Shown in pieces: positions 18,299-26,530 of a stretch of 64,000 nucleotides of DNA; position 1 is the first letter of the stretch, and every line of letters starts with the position of its first letter. The stretch comes from Singulisphaera sp. GP187. Its GTDB lineage: Bacteria > Planctomycetota > Planctomycetia > Isosphaerales > Isosphaeraceae. The notes under the pieces were generated by a model. The model saw nothing but the letters and a program-made list of their open reading frames with translations, had not been told where the DNA came from and searched no databases. Where the stretch lies: positions 1,020,727-1,084,726 of the forward strand of contig NZ_FSRB01000002.1 in the NCBI RefSeq assembly GCF_900129635.1. Direction: 5' to 3'. A program made the position numbers and the translations under genes.

Positions 18299-19618
18299 AT
18301 GTCCCGCGGACTGGCCTCAGTCATCGTCGCGTGCTCCGGTCAAATGGCCATGACCCAGCGATCCGTGGCCTCGCTGGTGAGGCACACGCGCGGCCCCTGG
18401 GAGCTGATCGCCGTTGACAATGGATCGATCGATGGCACCGCCGCGTACCTTGCCGGCGTTCGCGACGTAGCGCCGTTTCCCGTGACGATCGTGAGTCACG
18501 CGGCGAACCAGGGGGTCGCGGCCGCCTACAACCAGGCGCTGGCCGTGGCGCGCGGGACCGACCTGGTCCTGCTCGACCCGACCGTGGTTGTCACGGACGG
18601 CTGGCTCGAACAGCTCGTCGCCCTGGCCGACTCGGACCCGACGATCGGGATGACCGGCCCGGTTTCGAACGACGCTTGTCCTCCGCAACTCGTCACCGAC
18701 TGCCTCTATGTCGATCTGGAGTCGATGCACCAATTCGCGGTTCGGTGGCGACGAGAACGGCGCGGGAAGTGGCTCGAGGCCTCGAGGCTCACCAGCTTCT
18801 GCCTTCTGATCAAGCGACGCGCCCTCGTCGAGGCCGGCGGCTTCGGTGAACCACTCGGTTCGGGCATGATCGACGACCACGAACTTGGAGAACGGATGCG
18901 CCGGGCGGGCTATCGGGGGGCCGTGGCCCTGGATCTGTTCGTCCACCGCCACGGTGACCGGGGGGGCGCCGGATCAGGGATCAGCCCCGCGGTGGCATCG
19001 ACGGCAAATCCGGCGCGGATCAAGCCGAATGGGCCGAGGCGGAGCGGGAAGGTCTTCGGGATCGGTCTGCCGCGGACCGGGACCACGTCCGTCGCCGCCG
19101 CGATGATGGAGCTCGGCCTCAAGACCTGCCACGCCTGCTTCGACGACGCGCTGTACGATCGCGGCGAGGCGTTCTTCGACACCCCGGTATATCTCGACTA
19201 TCCCAAGCTGGACCAGCGGTATCCGGGGTCGAAGTACATTCTGACCTGGCGCGACCCGCACGCCTGGTTTGCCTCGTTCACTCGGAGTCTGGGCCCCTAC
19301 TTTCAACGGTTACGAACCGAGAGTCAGCTCTCGGCCGACGCTCAAATCGATCGCCGATGCTACATCGAGGCGTTCGGCACGGACGAGCCCGACGAGGAAT
19401 CATTCGTCGCCCGGTATCGGGAACACCGCCGCCAGGTCGAGGCCTACTTTCGCGACCGCCCGAACGACCTACTCGTCTTCGACCTCACCGATCGAGGCGA
19501 CCCTTGGGATCCCCTCTGCAAGTTCCTTGGCCTGCCGCGACCGGCCATCCCGTTTCCCCACGTGAATGCCCGGAATGTCGACTACTGGAAGCAAATCCAT
19601 CATGCGAACAAGTTGTAA
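18299..19618 (+). CDS. GT2 glycosyltransferase fused to a sulfotransferase (439 aa)
   Basis: ATG 18299 has AAGGA upstream; in-frame GTG 18227 and ATG 18281 are alternatives. Residues 1-230 form a GT-A fold family 2 domain: VIVACSG at the first strand, VDNGSIDGTAAYL for UDP binding, and VLLDPTVVVTDGWLEQL where the metal-binding Asp would lie. Residues about 265-439 are a sulfotransferase: GIGLPRTGTTSVAAAM is the 5'-phosphosulfate loop of PAPS-dependent enzymes and ILTWRDPHAWFASF the 3'-phosphate site. One polypeptide could thus add and then sulfate a sugar, acting in the cytoplasm on an activated or lipid-linked acceptor. The preceding 300 bp contain no gene. Confidence 0.85.
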   Translation: MSRGLASVIVACSGQMAMTQRSVASLVRHTRGPWELIAVDNGSIDGTAAYLAGVRDVAPFPVTIVSHAANQGVAAAYNQALAVARGTDLVLLDPTVVVTDGWLEQLVALADSDPTIGMTGPVSNDACPPQLVTDCLYVDLESMHQFAVRWRRERRGKWLEASRLTSFCLLIKRRALVEAGGFGEPLGSGMIDDHELGERMRRAGYRGAVALDLFVHRHGDRGGAGSGISPAVASTANPARIKPNGPRRSGKVFGIGLPRTGTTSVAAAMMELGLKTCHACFDDALYDRGEAFFDTPVYLDYPKLDQRYPGSKYILTWRDPHAWFASFTRSLGPYFQRLRTESQLSADAQIDRRCYIEAFGTDEPDEESFVARYREHRRQVEAYFRDRPNDLLVFDLTDRGDPWDPLCKFLGLPRPAIPFPHVNARNVDYWKQIHHANKL

Positions 19619-19714
19619 TGTAATGTCGCGCCGGGTGTGCGATCGGCGATTCTCACCGGCGAAGCCAAGGAAGGTCCGCGGCGCACGACCGGTCACCGGT
19701 TCCATCGAGGCGTC

Positions 19715-21592
19715 ATGGGGGATCCGGTCATGACCAGCCCCGCACTTCCCGCGCTGACCTCGGTGATCGTCCCCTGTCTCGGTCGGCTCGAGTCGACCCG
19801 CCGGAGCGTGGCGGCTCTGCTGCGGCACACCCGGCGCCCCTGGGAACTGATCGCCGTCACCCGGAAAGCGGCCGGGGTCGTCCCGGCCTACCTGGCCGGG
19901 ATCGGCGATGCCAACCGCGTCCCCGTCAAGGTGGTGGTCGCCCCCGACGTGAAGCGCACCCGGGCCGCCTGGCACTTCGGCATTCAAGAAGCGCGGGGGG
20001 ACTATGTGGCTCTGCTGGGAGCGGGCACGAGCGTCACCGATGCCTGGCTCGATCAGCTCGTCGCCCTGGCGGATTCGGATCCCGCGATCGGCATGGTCGC
20101 CCCGATGAGCAACGCCGCGGCCCCCCCGCAACGGGTCGAATGGTCCGCCGAGTCCGGGGATGGAGCCGGCCATGACCTTGATGAATTCGCCGCGCGATGG
20201 CGGGCCGAGCATCGAGGGCGCTGGTTCAGGGCGGAGTCGCTCGGCGGCCGCTGCCTGCTGGTCAAGCGCGGGGTGCTCAATCTCACTTCCGCCGGGACGA
20301 GTCGCGCAGGCCAGCCGACCGAACTTCGACCGGACCGGCTGTCGACTCGAATCCGGAGCGCCGGCTTTCACCTCGCCGTGGCCAACGACCTGTTCGTCCA
20401 CGAAGGGAGGGCACGCTCCGCCTCCTCGGCCGTCGCGGTTCGAAACGAAGCGACCACACCAGGGCGTCGATGCCGGGTGAGCCTGACGATGATCGTCCGC
20501 AACGAGGCGGCCAACCTGCCGGATTGCCTGGCCTCGGTGGCCGACGTGTTCGATGAGATCATCGTCGTCGATACCGGGTCGACCGACGGCACGGTCGAAA
20601 TCGCTCGCTCGTTCGGCGCACGCGTGTTCGACTTCGTCTGGGTCGACGACTTCGCCGCGGCCCGCAACGCGGCCCTGGCCCGCGCGACCGGTGATTATGC
20701 CTTCTGGCTCGACGCCGATGACCGGGTCGAACCGGCCCAACGCGATCGCTTGCGGACCCTGCTTGCCGGCCTCCGCTCGGCCGACTCGGCCTACGTCGTC
20801 CGCTGTGCCTGCGACGCCGATTCCAGCGGCGGGGGAGCCACGGTCGTCGACCACGTTCGACTCTTCCCGGTTCGCGAAGATGTCCGCTGGACGTACCGAG
20901 TTCATGAACAGATCCTGCCATCGTTGCGCCGTGTCGGGGTCGACGTGCGGTGGACGGACTTGGTCGTGCGCCATGTCGGCTACAACGATCCGATCCTCCG
21001 CAAAACCAAGCTCGGACGCGATCGGGCGATCCTCGAATCCGAGTTGGCCGAGCGGCCCGACGATCCGTTCGTTCTGTTCAATGTTGGCCAGGTGGCACTC
21101 GAGGCCGGTGATGTCCGCGATGCGCTCGGCTACCTGCGGCGAAGCCTGGCGGGATCGGCCCGATCCGACTCGATCACCCGCAAGCTGCACGCCCTGATCG
21201 CGCGGGCGCATCAGCTCCTGGGCGAATCGAATGAGGCACTCGCCGCCTGCGCCTTGGGGCTGGAATCGGAGCCGGACGACGCCGAGCTCTTGTTCCGCAA
21301 AGGTGTACTCCACCGGCTGCGTGGGGAGCCGGATCAGGCCGGTGCCTGCTGGCGACAGGTCCTGACCTTGCGTCGGCCCGAACGGTTCGCCAGCGTGGAC
21401 GAGGGGATCTATGGACATGTGACTCGACGCAACCTGGCGGCCTTGGCCGAGGAACGCGGAGACCGGGCCGAAGCCGCCTTACACTGGTCGGCCGTGCTCG
21501 CCGAGCGCCCGGGAGAAGCCGATGCCCTGCGGGCGCTGAGCAGGTTAGGCCAGGCCCAGGTTGCCGTTTCTTTCGGAGGGTCGGCCTCGTGA
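19715..21592 (+). CDS. Tandem GT2-GT2 glycosyltransferase with TPR tail (625 aa)
   Basis: ATG 19715 follows GAGG; ATG 19730 is also possible. The first GT2 domain (about 1-235) resembles the one in the preceding gene (SVIVPCLGR, RHTRRPWELIAV) but its DxD region reads LLGAGTSVTDAWLDQL, so it may be inactive or substrate-binding. The second (about 245-440) has full GT2 signatures: LTMIVRNEAANL, IIVVDTGSTDGTVEIA and FWLDADD. The remaining 180 residues are helical TPR repeats (FVLFNVGQVALEAGDVRDAL, LIARAHQLLGESNEAL). SPINDLY-like or O-GlcNAc-like protein glycosylation is possible, but the acceptor is unknown. The stop overlaps the next start by four bases, so the two are translationally coupled. 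Confidence 0.87.
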   Translation: MGDPVMTSPALPALTSVIVPCLGRLESTRRSVAALLRHTRRPWELIAVTRKAAGVVPAYLAGIGDANRVPVKVVVAPDVKRTRAAWHFGIQEARGDYVALLGAGTSVTDAWLDQLVALADSDPAIGMVAPMSNAAAPPQRVEWSAESGDGAGHDLDEFAARWRAEHRGRWFRAESLGGRCLLVKRGVLNLTSAGTSRAGQPTELRPDRLSTRIRSAGFHLAVANDLFVHEGRARSASSAVAVRNEATTPGRRCRVSLTMIVRNEAANLPDCLASVADVFDEIIVVDTGSTDGTVEIARSFGARVFDFVWVDDFAAARNAALARATGDYAFWLDADDRVEPAQRDRLRTLLAGLRSADSAYVVRCACDADSSGGGATVVDHVRLFPVREDVRWTYRVHEQILPSLRRVGVDVRWTDLVVRHVGYNDPILRKTKLGRDRAILESELAERPDDPFVLFNVGQVALEAGDVRDALGYLRRSLAGSARSDSITRKLHALIARAHQLLGESNEALAACALGLESEPDDAELLFRKGVLHRLRGEPDQAGACWRQVLTLRRPERFASVDEGIYGHVTRRNLAALAEERGDRAEAALHWSAVLAERPGEADALRALSRLGQAQVAVSFGGSAS

Positions 21593-22788
21593 GCCTCCGC
21601 CGGCTTCTTTTCGCCTCGTGCCATAGCTATATCGATCCCTCCAGCGGCGCCGCGTGGGCAACGCGGGACGTGCTCGAACTGCTGGCCGCGCGCGGGGTCG
21701 AGTGTCGCGCGATCTCGACCGGGGTGCTCTCGTACGAACGCGAGACCGCGCTGGCGCCGATGCTCAAGGCTCTGGAAGTGCCGATCCGTCAATTCGCTGT
21801 TCCTATGGACAACGGAGTAGCCGTTGATGCCTGCTCGTTTGAGCTCGGTCGTGTGGGTGTAACCCTGGTTCGCACGGCCTCGAGCCGGATCGAGCGGGCG
21901 CCTGACCGCATGGAATCGCACGCGTTCCTCAAGCACTTCGAGCGAACTCTCGATGAGTTCAAGCCGCAAGCGCTTCTGACCTATGGAGGCCACTCGGCGA
22001 ACCTCGCCCTCATGGCCCAGGCCAGACAGCGAGGCGTGCCCGTGGTCTTCCACCTCCACAATCTCGCCTACGATGTTGGTCCCACATTCGCCAACGTCAC
22101 CGCGCTCATCGTTCCTTCGGAGTACGCTCGACGGCACTATGCGCGGCGACTCGGTCGTGAGTCCGTGGCAATCCCGTCGCCCTTGATTCCCGCGCGTACC
22201 GTGGCCATCGATCGCGACCCACGGTACGTGACGTTCATCAATCCCCAGGCGGCCAAGGGAGCCGCGGTGTTCGCACGGATCGCCGCCGAGCTCTCCCTGC
22301 GTCGTCCCGAGATCCCCTTTCTCGTGGTTGAGGGCCGCCGGTCGGCCGATGGCTTGGCGGAGGTGAAGCTCGATCTGTCGGCACTTCGGAATCTCAATCG
22401 GCTCCCCAACGTGTCCGATCCTCGGGCGATCTATCGGTTGACCCGGATTCTTCTGGCTCCGTCACTGGTCCGGGAGACGTTCGGCCGCGTGGCATCTGAA
22501 GCCATGGCCAACGGAATTCCGGTTTTGGCGAGCGACCGGGGTTCCTTGCCGGAAACCTTGGGGGATGCGGGGTTCGTCCTCACCATCCCCGAACGATGCA
22601 CGCCCACGAGCGACGCTGTACCAACGGCTCATGAGGTCGCCCCATGGGTCGCGACGATCGAACGACTCTGGGATGACCCGGAGTGGGAGGCGACGCACCA
22701 GGAACGGGCCAGGGTGGAAGCTCGGCGATGGGACCCCGATTTTTTGGCGAATCAATATCTATCGTTCTTCACATCACATGTTAGTTGA
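21589..22788 (+). CDS. GT4-type glycosyltransferase (399 aa)
   Basis: Starts at GTG 21589 in the overlap GTGA with the preceding stop. It is a GT-B fold enzyme: N-terminal Rossmann part with SGAAWATRDVLELLAARG (a typical glycine-rich acceptor loop), and C-terminal domain with ILLAPSLVRETFGRVASEAMANGIPVLAS, the family 4 donor-binding E-x7-E region. It probably transfers a sugar from a nucleotide donor to the glycan built by the two upstream enzymes. The gene lies at the end of the cluster; a convergent permease gene follows after 86 bp. Confidence 0.87.
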   Translation: MSLRRLLFASCHSYIDPSSGAAWATRDVLELLAARGVECRAISTGVLSYERETALAPMLKALEVPIRQFAVPMDNGVAVDACSFELGRVGVTLVRTASSRIERAPDRMESHAFLKHFERTLDEFKPQALLTYGGHSANLALMAQARQRGVPVVFHLHNLAYDVGPTFANVTALIVPSEYARRHYARRLGRESVAIPSPLIPARTVAIDRDPRYVTFINPQAAKGAAVFARIAAELSLRRPEIPFLVVEGRRSADGLAEVKLDLSALRNLNRLPNVSDPRAIYRLTRILLAPSLVRETFGRVASEAMANGIPVLASDRGSLPETLGDAGFVLTIPERCTPTSDAVPTAHEVAPWVATIERLWDDPEWEATHQERARVEARRWDPDFLANQYLSFFTSHVS

Positions 22789-22874
22789 TGTTGCTTCAAT
22801 TGTTTTGTTGTCTCGCATTGGGATCGAAGTCGCTTGAACCGCTGACTCCGCTCCCTGTCTTTGGGAGTTTCATT

Positions 22875-24587
22875 TCAGTGGCTGGGCAGGTGGGGCATGG
22901 CGACCATCCAGGGGGTGACGTGAGCATAGATCCAGACGATGACGCCGACGATCAGGGCCAGCGCCACGCTGTGCCAGAGGACCGCGCGGAGCAATTCGCC
23001 CTCGCGGCCCCCTTCGCCGGTGGCTGCGGCGGCCACGACAATCGACTGGGCGTCGATCATCTTGCCCATGACTCCGCCGGTCGTGTTGGCCGCGGCCATC
23101 AGGATCGGGTTGAGGCCCAGCTTCTTCGCCGTGATCTTTTGCAGGTTGCCGAACAGGACGTTGCTCGACGTGTCGGAACCGGTCAGGGCGACCCCGAGCC
23201 AGCCGAGCATGGTGCCGAACACCGGGTAGAGCCAGGGGCCGGTCCGGGTGAACGCGAGGCCGAGCACGGCGTCCATCCCCGAATACTTGGTGACGAACCC
23301 GAGCGCGAGCATGGAGAAGATCGCGGCGATCGCCGGGACCATGCGCGCCACGGTTTGGGCCAGAGTCATCGCCATCGACGCCGGCCCGACGCCCAGGAGC
23401 AGGCCGCTCAAGATCGCCGCGAGAAAGACGGCGGTGCCGGTGGATGAGACCGGGACGAGGTCGAGCGTCGCTTTCTCGTAATCTTTTGGCTCGGGACGCG
23501 AGTGGCCGGTGACGGCTTCTCCCTTGGCCACCTGCTCGTGGAGGCCGGGCATCGCCGGCTTCCAAGAGGTGTGGGTGTCCAGCCAATCCTTGACGGCGGG
23601 GGTGCCGAGGGGTTTGACCGCCGGGATTCCCCAGACGAGGACCGTCAACGAGAGGAGGGCGAACGGCATCCAGGCCCGCGCGACCCGGCCGGCCGTGAGG
23701 GGTGGGTGGGTCGGATCGAGCGGTCGGCCGGCTTTGTCTTTGTCCGACTCCTCCTCATGCGCGAACCGCCACTCGTCCCTGGGCCTCCAGAACTGGAGGA
23801 GGACCACGCCGGCCACCAGGCTGCCGACGGCCGAGACCAGGTCGACGAGCTCGAAGCCGACGAAGTTGGACCAGGCGAACTGGATGCCGGCGAACGTGCC
23901 GCCGATCACGAGCAGGGCCGGCCAGACGGCGAAGGTCTGCCGCCAGCCAGTCATGGTCCGGACCAGCCAGAACGGGATGATCAGCGAGAGAAAGGGCAAG
24001 ATCCGGCCGGCGGTGGCGCTGAGGGCTTCGACGTCGAGCTCGGTCACCTTGCTCAAGGTCAGGATCGGGGTGCCGATCGCCCCCCAGGCCACCGGCGCGG
24101 TGTTGGCGATCAGGCAGAGCATGGCCGCCTGAAACGGCTGGAATCCGAGGCCCACGAGGAACGCGGCCGAGATGGCCACGGGGGCGCCGAAGCCCGCGGC
24201 CCCCTCAATGAATGCCCCGAACGAGAAGGCGACCAGCACGGCCTGAATCCGGCGATCTCCGGAGAGCCGCGCGATCGACGCCTTCATGATGTCGAACTGC
24301 CCGGTCGCCACCGCGATGTCGTACAGGAAGACGGCCGCCACGATCAGCCAGACGATTCGGAACAAGGCGAAGCTGACGCCCACCCCGACGCTGGCCAGGA
24401 TCATCGCCGGCGGCATTCTGAAGACGGTCGCCGCCACCGCAGAGGCGGTGCCCAAGCCGCAGAGCGCCGCCTGCCATGCCCCCATCTTGCCCGACGCCAA
24501 GAGCCCGAGCAGGACGAGCACCGGCAGCGCGGCCATCAGCGTCGAGAGTGGCCAATTTCCGAACGGGTCATAGACTTGCGTCCACAC
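22875..24587 (-). CDS. lldP: LctP-family L-lactate permease (570 aa)
   Basis: Start chosen at GTG 24587: AGGAG lies ten bases upstream, and the protein then begins VWTQVYDPFGNWPLSTLMAA, matching the beginning of known LctP proteins. An open extension to 24872 is Arg/Pro-rich and rejected. There are about twelve or more membrane segments, with the family motifs FSFGAFIEGAAGFGAPVAIS, AWGAIGTPI and LTGSDTSSNVLFG, and the C-terminal GGVMGKMIDAQSIVVAAAA. It should carry lactate or glycolate with protons across the inner membrane. No lactate dehydrogenase is adjacent. It is divergently placed to the HPF/PTS operon with a 364-bp gap. Confidence 0.93.
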   Translation of the reverse strand: MWTQVYDPFGNWPLSTLMAALPVLVLLGLLASGKMGAWQAALCGLGTASAVAATVFRMPPAMILASVGVGVSFALFRIVWLIVAAVFLYDIAVATGQFDIMKASIARLSGDRRIQAVLVAFSFGAFIEGAAGFGAPVAISAAFLVGLGFQPFQAAMLCLIANTAPVAWGAIGTPILTLSKVTELDVEALSATAGRILPFLSLIIPFWLVRTMTGWRQTFAVWPALLVIGGTFAGIQFAWSNFVGFELVDLVSAVGSLVAGVVLLQFWRPRDEWRFAHEEESDKDKAGRPLDPTHPPLTAGRVARAWMPFALLSLTVLVWGIPAVKPLGTPAVKDWLDTHTSWKPAMPGLHEQVAKGEAVTGHSRPEPKDYEKATLDLVPVSSTGTAVFLAAILSGLLLGVGPASMAMTLAQTVARMVPAIAAIFSMLALGFVTKYSGMDAVLGLAFTRTGPWLYPVFGTMLGWLGVALTGSDTSSNVLFGNLQKITAKKLGLNPILMAAANTTGGVMGKMIDAQSIVVAAAATGEGGREGELLRAVLWHSVALALIVGVIVWIYAHVTPWMVAMPHLPSH

Positions 24588-24862
24588 GGCGAGGTCGCTC
24601 CTGTCCTGGTCTGGTCGTTTGGGCACGCGTTCGACCGAGGGGGCGAAGCCGACTCGCCGCAACCCGCCCGGCGGAACGTCAATTCCGGCGGTCGAAACTC
24701 TTGCGAGCGGGCCGTTTGGGTGGTGAGGTCGTGCCAGGTGCAAACCATACGGCATGGCCGAGGGTCGCGAAAGGGCCTCGAAATCCAACCTCGAGCCCCA
24801 GGTGGGCTCGTTTCGCGGCGCCTTTGGTGGCCAAACTCGGCGAACATCCTCCCGGAGCACCC

Positions 24863-24891
24863 TTGACCGCAATGGTCACTGAGGGTTACTC
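24863..24891 (+). promoter_or_regulatory. Candidate sigma70-type promoter for the HPF operon
   Basis: TTGACC (24863-24868), 17-base spacer, TTACTC (24886-24891), about 60 bases before the HPF start. It is a pattern match only, in a GC-rich divergent region. Confidence 0.3.
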
Positions 24892-24951
24892 TTTGGTCAC
24901 GCCCGTAACATCGTTTCGGGCAGGCGGGGTGACTTGGTAAGGAGCGGACGG

Positions 24952-25311
24952 GTGCACATCGAGATATCGACCCGCCATGGTGGCTTGGTGCCCGAAACTC
25001 AGGCATACATCCACGATAAGGCCGAAAAGCTGCTCAAATACTTCGGTCGGCTGATGGCGATCGAAGTCGAGGTCGAACACCTCAAGCACTCGTGGCTCGT
25101 GGAAATCTTTGTTTCGGCCGAGCACAAGCACGACTTCATCGCACGCGAAGAAGGGCCGACGCCTGAATCGGCGATGGACCAGTGCGTTCACAAGATCGAA
25201 CAGCAGCTTCGCCGGTATAAGGAAAAGGTGACGCACCACAAGGGTGAGGTTTCACTCGGTGAGATCTCGCCCGCGTCGGACGACCTTCCTGAGTCTCCGG
25301 AGCCGGCGTGA
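24952..25311 (+). CDS. hpf: Ribosome hibernation promoting factor, short form (119 aa)
   Basis: Start at GTG 24952 (VHIEISTRHG) with AAGGAG eight bases upstream. The protein has the HPF/RaiA fold: strand VHIEISTRHGGLVPETQAYI, helix DKAEKLLKYFGRL, strands VEVEHLKHSWLVEIFVSAEHKHDFIAREEG, and helix AMDQCVHKIEQQLRRYKEK. The long-form C-terminal dimerisation domain is absent; an acidic tail follows instead. It binds the 30S decoding region to idle ribosomes in slow growth. Its position just before ptsN/ptsH/ptsI-type genes recalls the hpf-ptsN linkage of proteobacteria. Confidence 0.92.
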   Translation: MHIEISTRHGGLVPETQAYIHDKAEKLLKYFGRLMAIEVEVEHLKHSWLVEIFVSAEHKHDFIAREEGPTPESAMDQCVHKIEQQLRRYKEKVTHHKGEVSLGEISPASDDLPESPEPA

Positions 25312-25489
25312 CCCGATCGGATGAGTTTCGACTGCGCCTAGTTACTCCCTACGCCCAGGTTTGCGAGCGTCGAGACGTCCGGGTTGCCTCTCCGTCGGAT
25401 TGACCGACCGAGGCATTCTGTCTGACGGTTTTGAGTTCCGACGCCAGGCGCCAGGTTGGTAGGCCGGTGGCACGTCGATGGAGGGCTGG

Positions 25490-25960
25490 ATGAAGTTATC
25501 GGATTTCGTGGTGAGTGAGGCGATCCTCGTCGATCTGCAGGCGACCGGCAAGGAAGAGGCGATCCGAGAGATCGTGGGCAGCCTGGCCAAGGCCGGCCGG
25601 CTCGCCGAGGGAGACCTCGAAAGCGTCTCCCGCGCCATTCTTGGTCGTGAAGAACTCGGTTCGACCGGGATCGGTCAGGGGGTCGCCGTACCCCATACCC
25701 GGCACCCGACCGTCAACCGCCTGATTGGGACCGTTGCGCTCTCGCGGCGAGGCGTGGACTTCGCGGCCCTGGACGGCGATCCCGTGGACATTCTCTTTCT
25801 CCTGATTTCCCCTCCGAACCAACCCGGCGATCACTTGCGGGCTTTGGAGAATATCTCGCGTCACTTGAAGGATGAACGCTTCGTCAGTTTCCTTCGGCAA
25901 GCCAAGACGCGTGAGAACGTCGTCGACCTGCTTGAAGAAGCCGACCAAGGGGCGCCCTGA
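25490..25960 (+). CDS. ptsN: PTS EIIA, PtsN/fructose type (156 aa)
   Basis: ATG 25490 is chosen because GGAGGG lies just before it, within an earlier in-frame ATG (25478). This is a PTS EIIA type 2 domain over the full length. The phosphorylated residue is His69 in GQGVAVPHTRHPTV; the conserved ILFLLISPPNQPGDHLRALENISRHL follows. No EIIB or EIIC is encoded nearby, so it is more likely a regulatory EIIA (PtsN-like) than part of a sugar transporter. It should receive phosphate from the HPr encoded downstream. Confidence 0.92.
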   Translation: MKLSDFVVSEAILVDLQATGKEEAIREIVGSLAKAGRLAEGDLESVSRAILGREELGSTGIGQGVAVPHTRHPTVNRLIGTVALSRRGVDFAALDGDPVDILFLLISPPNQPGDHLRALENISRHLKDERFVSFLRQAKTRENVVDLLEEADQGAP

Positions 25961-26218
25961 GCGAAGCTTCCGCCCTTGGCCCGGCTGAGCTGAGTCGAGC
26001 CGGCATGGGGGCGAGGATGGTCCGCCGGGTCGTCCGTCATTGCAAAGTGTCGCTTTGCCAAGCCCTCGACCGACCCGGTGGATTGCTTGTTCTTCGGCGT
26101 CTCCCCCATTAGCCAGCTTGGGGGATCAATGGAATCCAGTCGAGACACACGGCCCGAGACCGTCGGTGGTCAGAACTCCAGTCCGTGGTCTCTTGTGCCC
26201 AGGCCGATCGAGCCGCCG

Positions 26219-26530
26219 ATGAGCCACGATTCGCCCGTCGTCCGCCGCCAAGTCGAGATCATTAACGCTCTCGGCTTGCATATGCGGCCCGCCGACAAGT
26301 TCGTCAAGCTGGCACTCCAGTTTAAGGCGGAGGTTCGCGTAATTTATAACGGTAACGAGTTCAACGGCAAGAGCATTCTCGACTTGACGTCGCTGGCCGC
26401 CGAATGCGGCACTCGACTCGAGGTGGAAGCTCGCGGCCTTGATGCCGATCAGGCCGTTGAGGCGTTGTCCGCGTTGGTCCAGGCGAAGTTCTACGAGAGT
26501 GACGAGGGAGCCCAGGAGCCCGCCCCATGA
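26219..26530 (+). CDS. ptsH: HPr phosphocarrier protein (103 aa)
   Basis: Homology to HPr starts a few residues after ATG 26219 (MSHDSPVVRRQVEI), so that start is used. An in-frame ATG at 26129 has a better ribosome site (GGGGGA) and would add 30 residues of no known fold. His21 in NALGLHMRPA is the PEP-dependent phosphorylation site. NGKSILDLTSLA keeps the Ser (Ser52) that HPr kinase modifies, so regulation by HprK is possible, though no hprK gene is in the window. The stop overlaps the enzyme I start as ATGA. Confidence 0.92.
   Translation: MSHDSPVVRRQVEIINALGLHMRPADKFVKLALQFKAEVRVIYNGNEFNGKSILDLTSLAAECGTRLEVEARGLDADQAVEALSALVQAKFYESDEGAQEPAP

Noticed and set aside
19469..21418. Minus-strand open frame opposite the GT2-GT2-TPR gene
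   Set aside because: Low-complexity Gly/Arg/Asp-rich translation and no family similarity; the plus strand is clearly coding.
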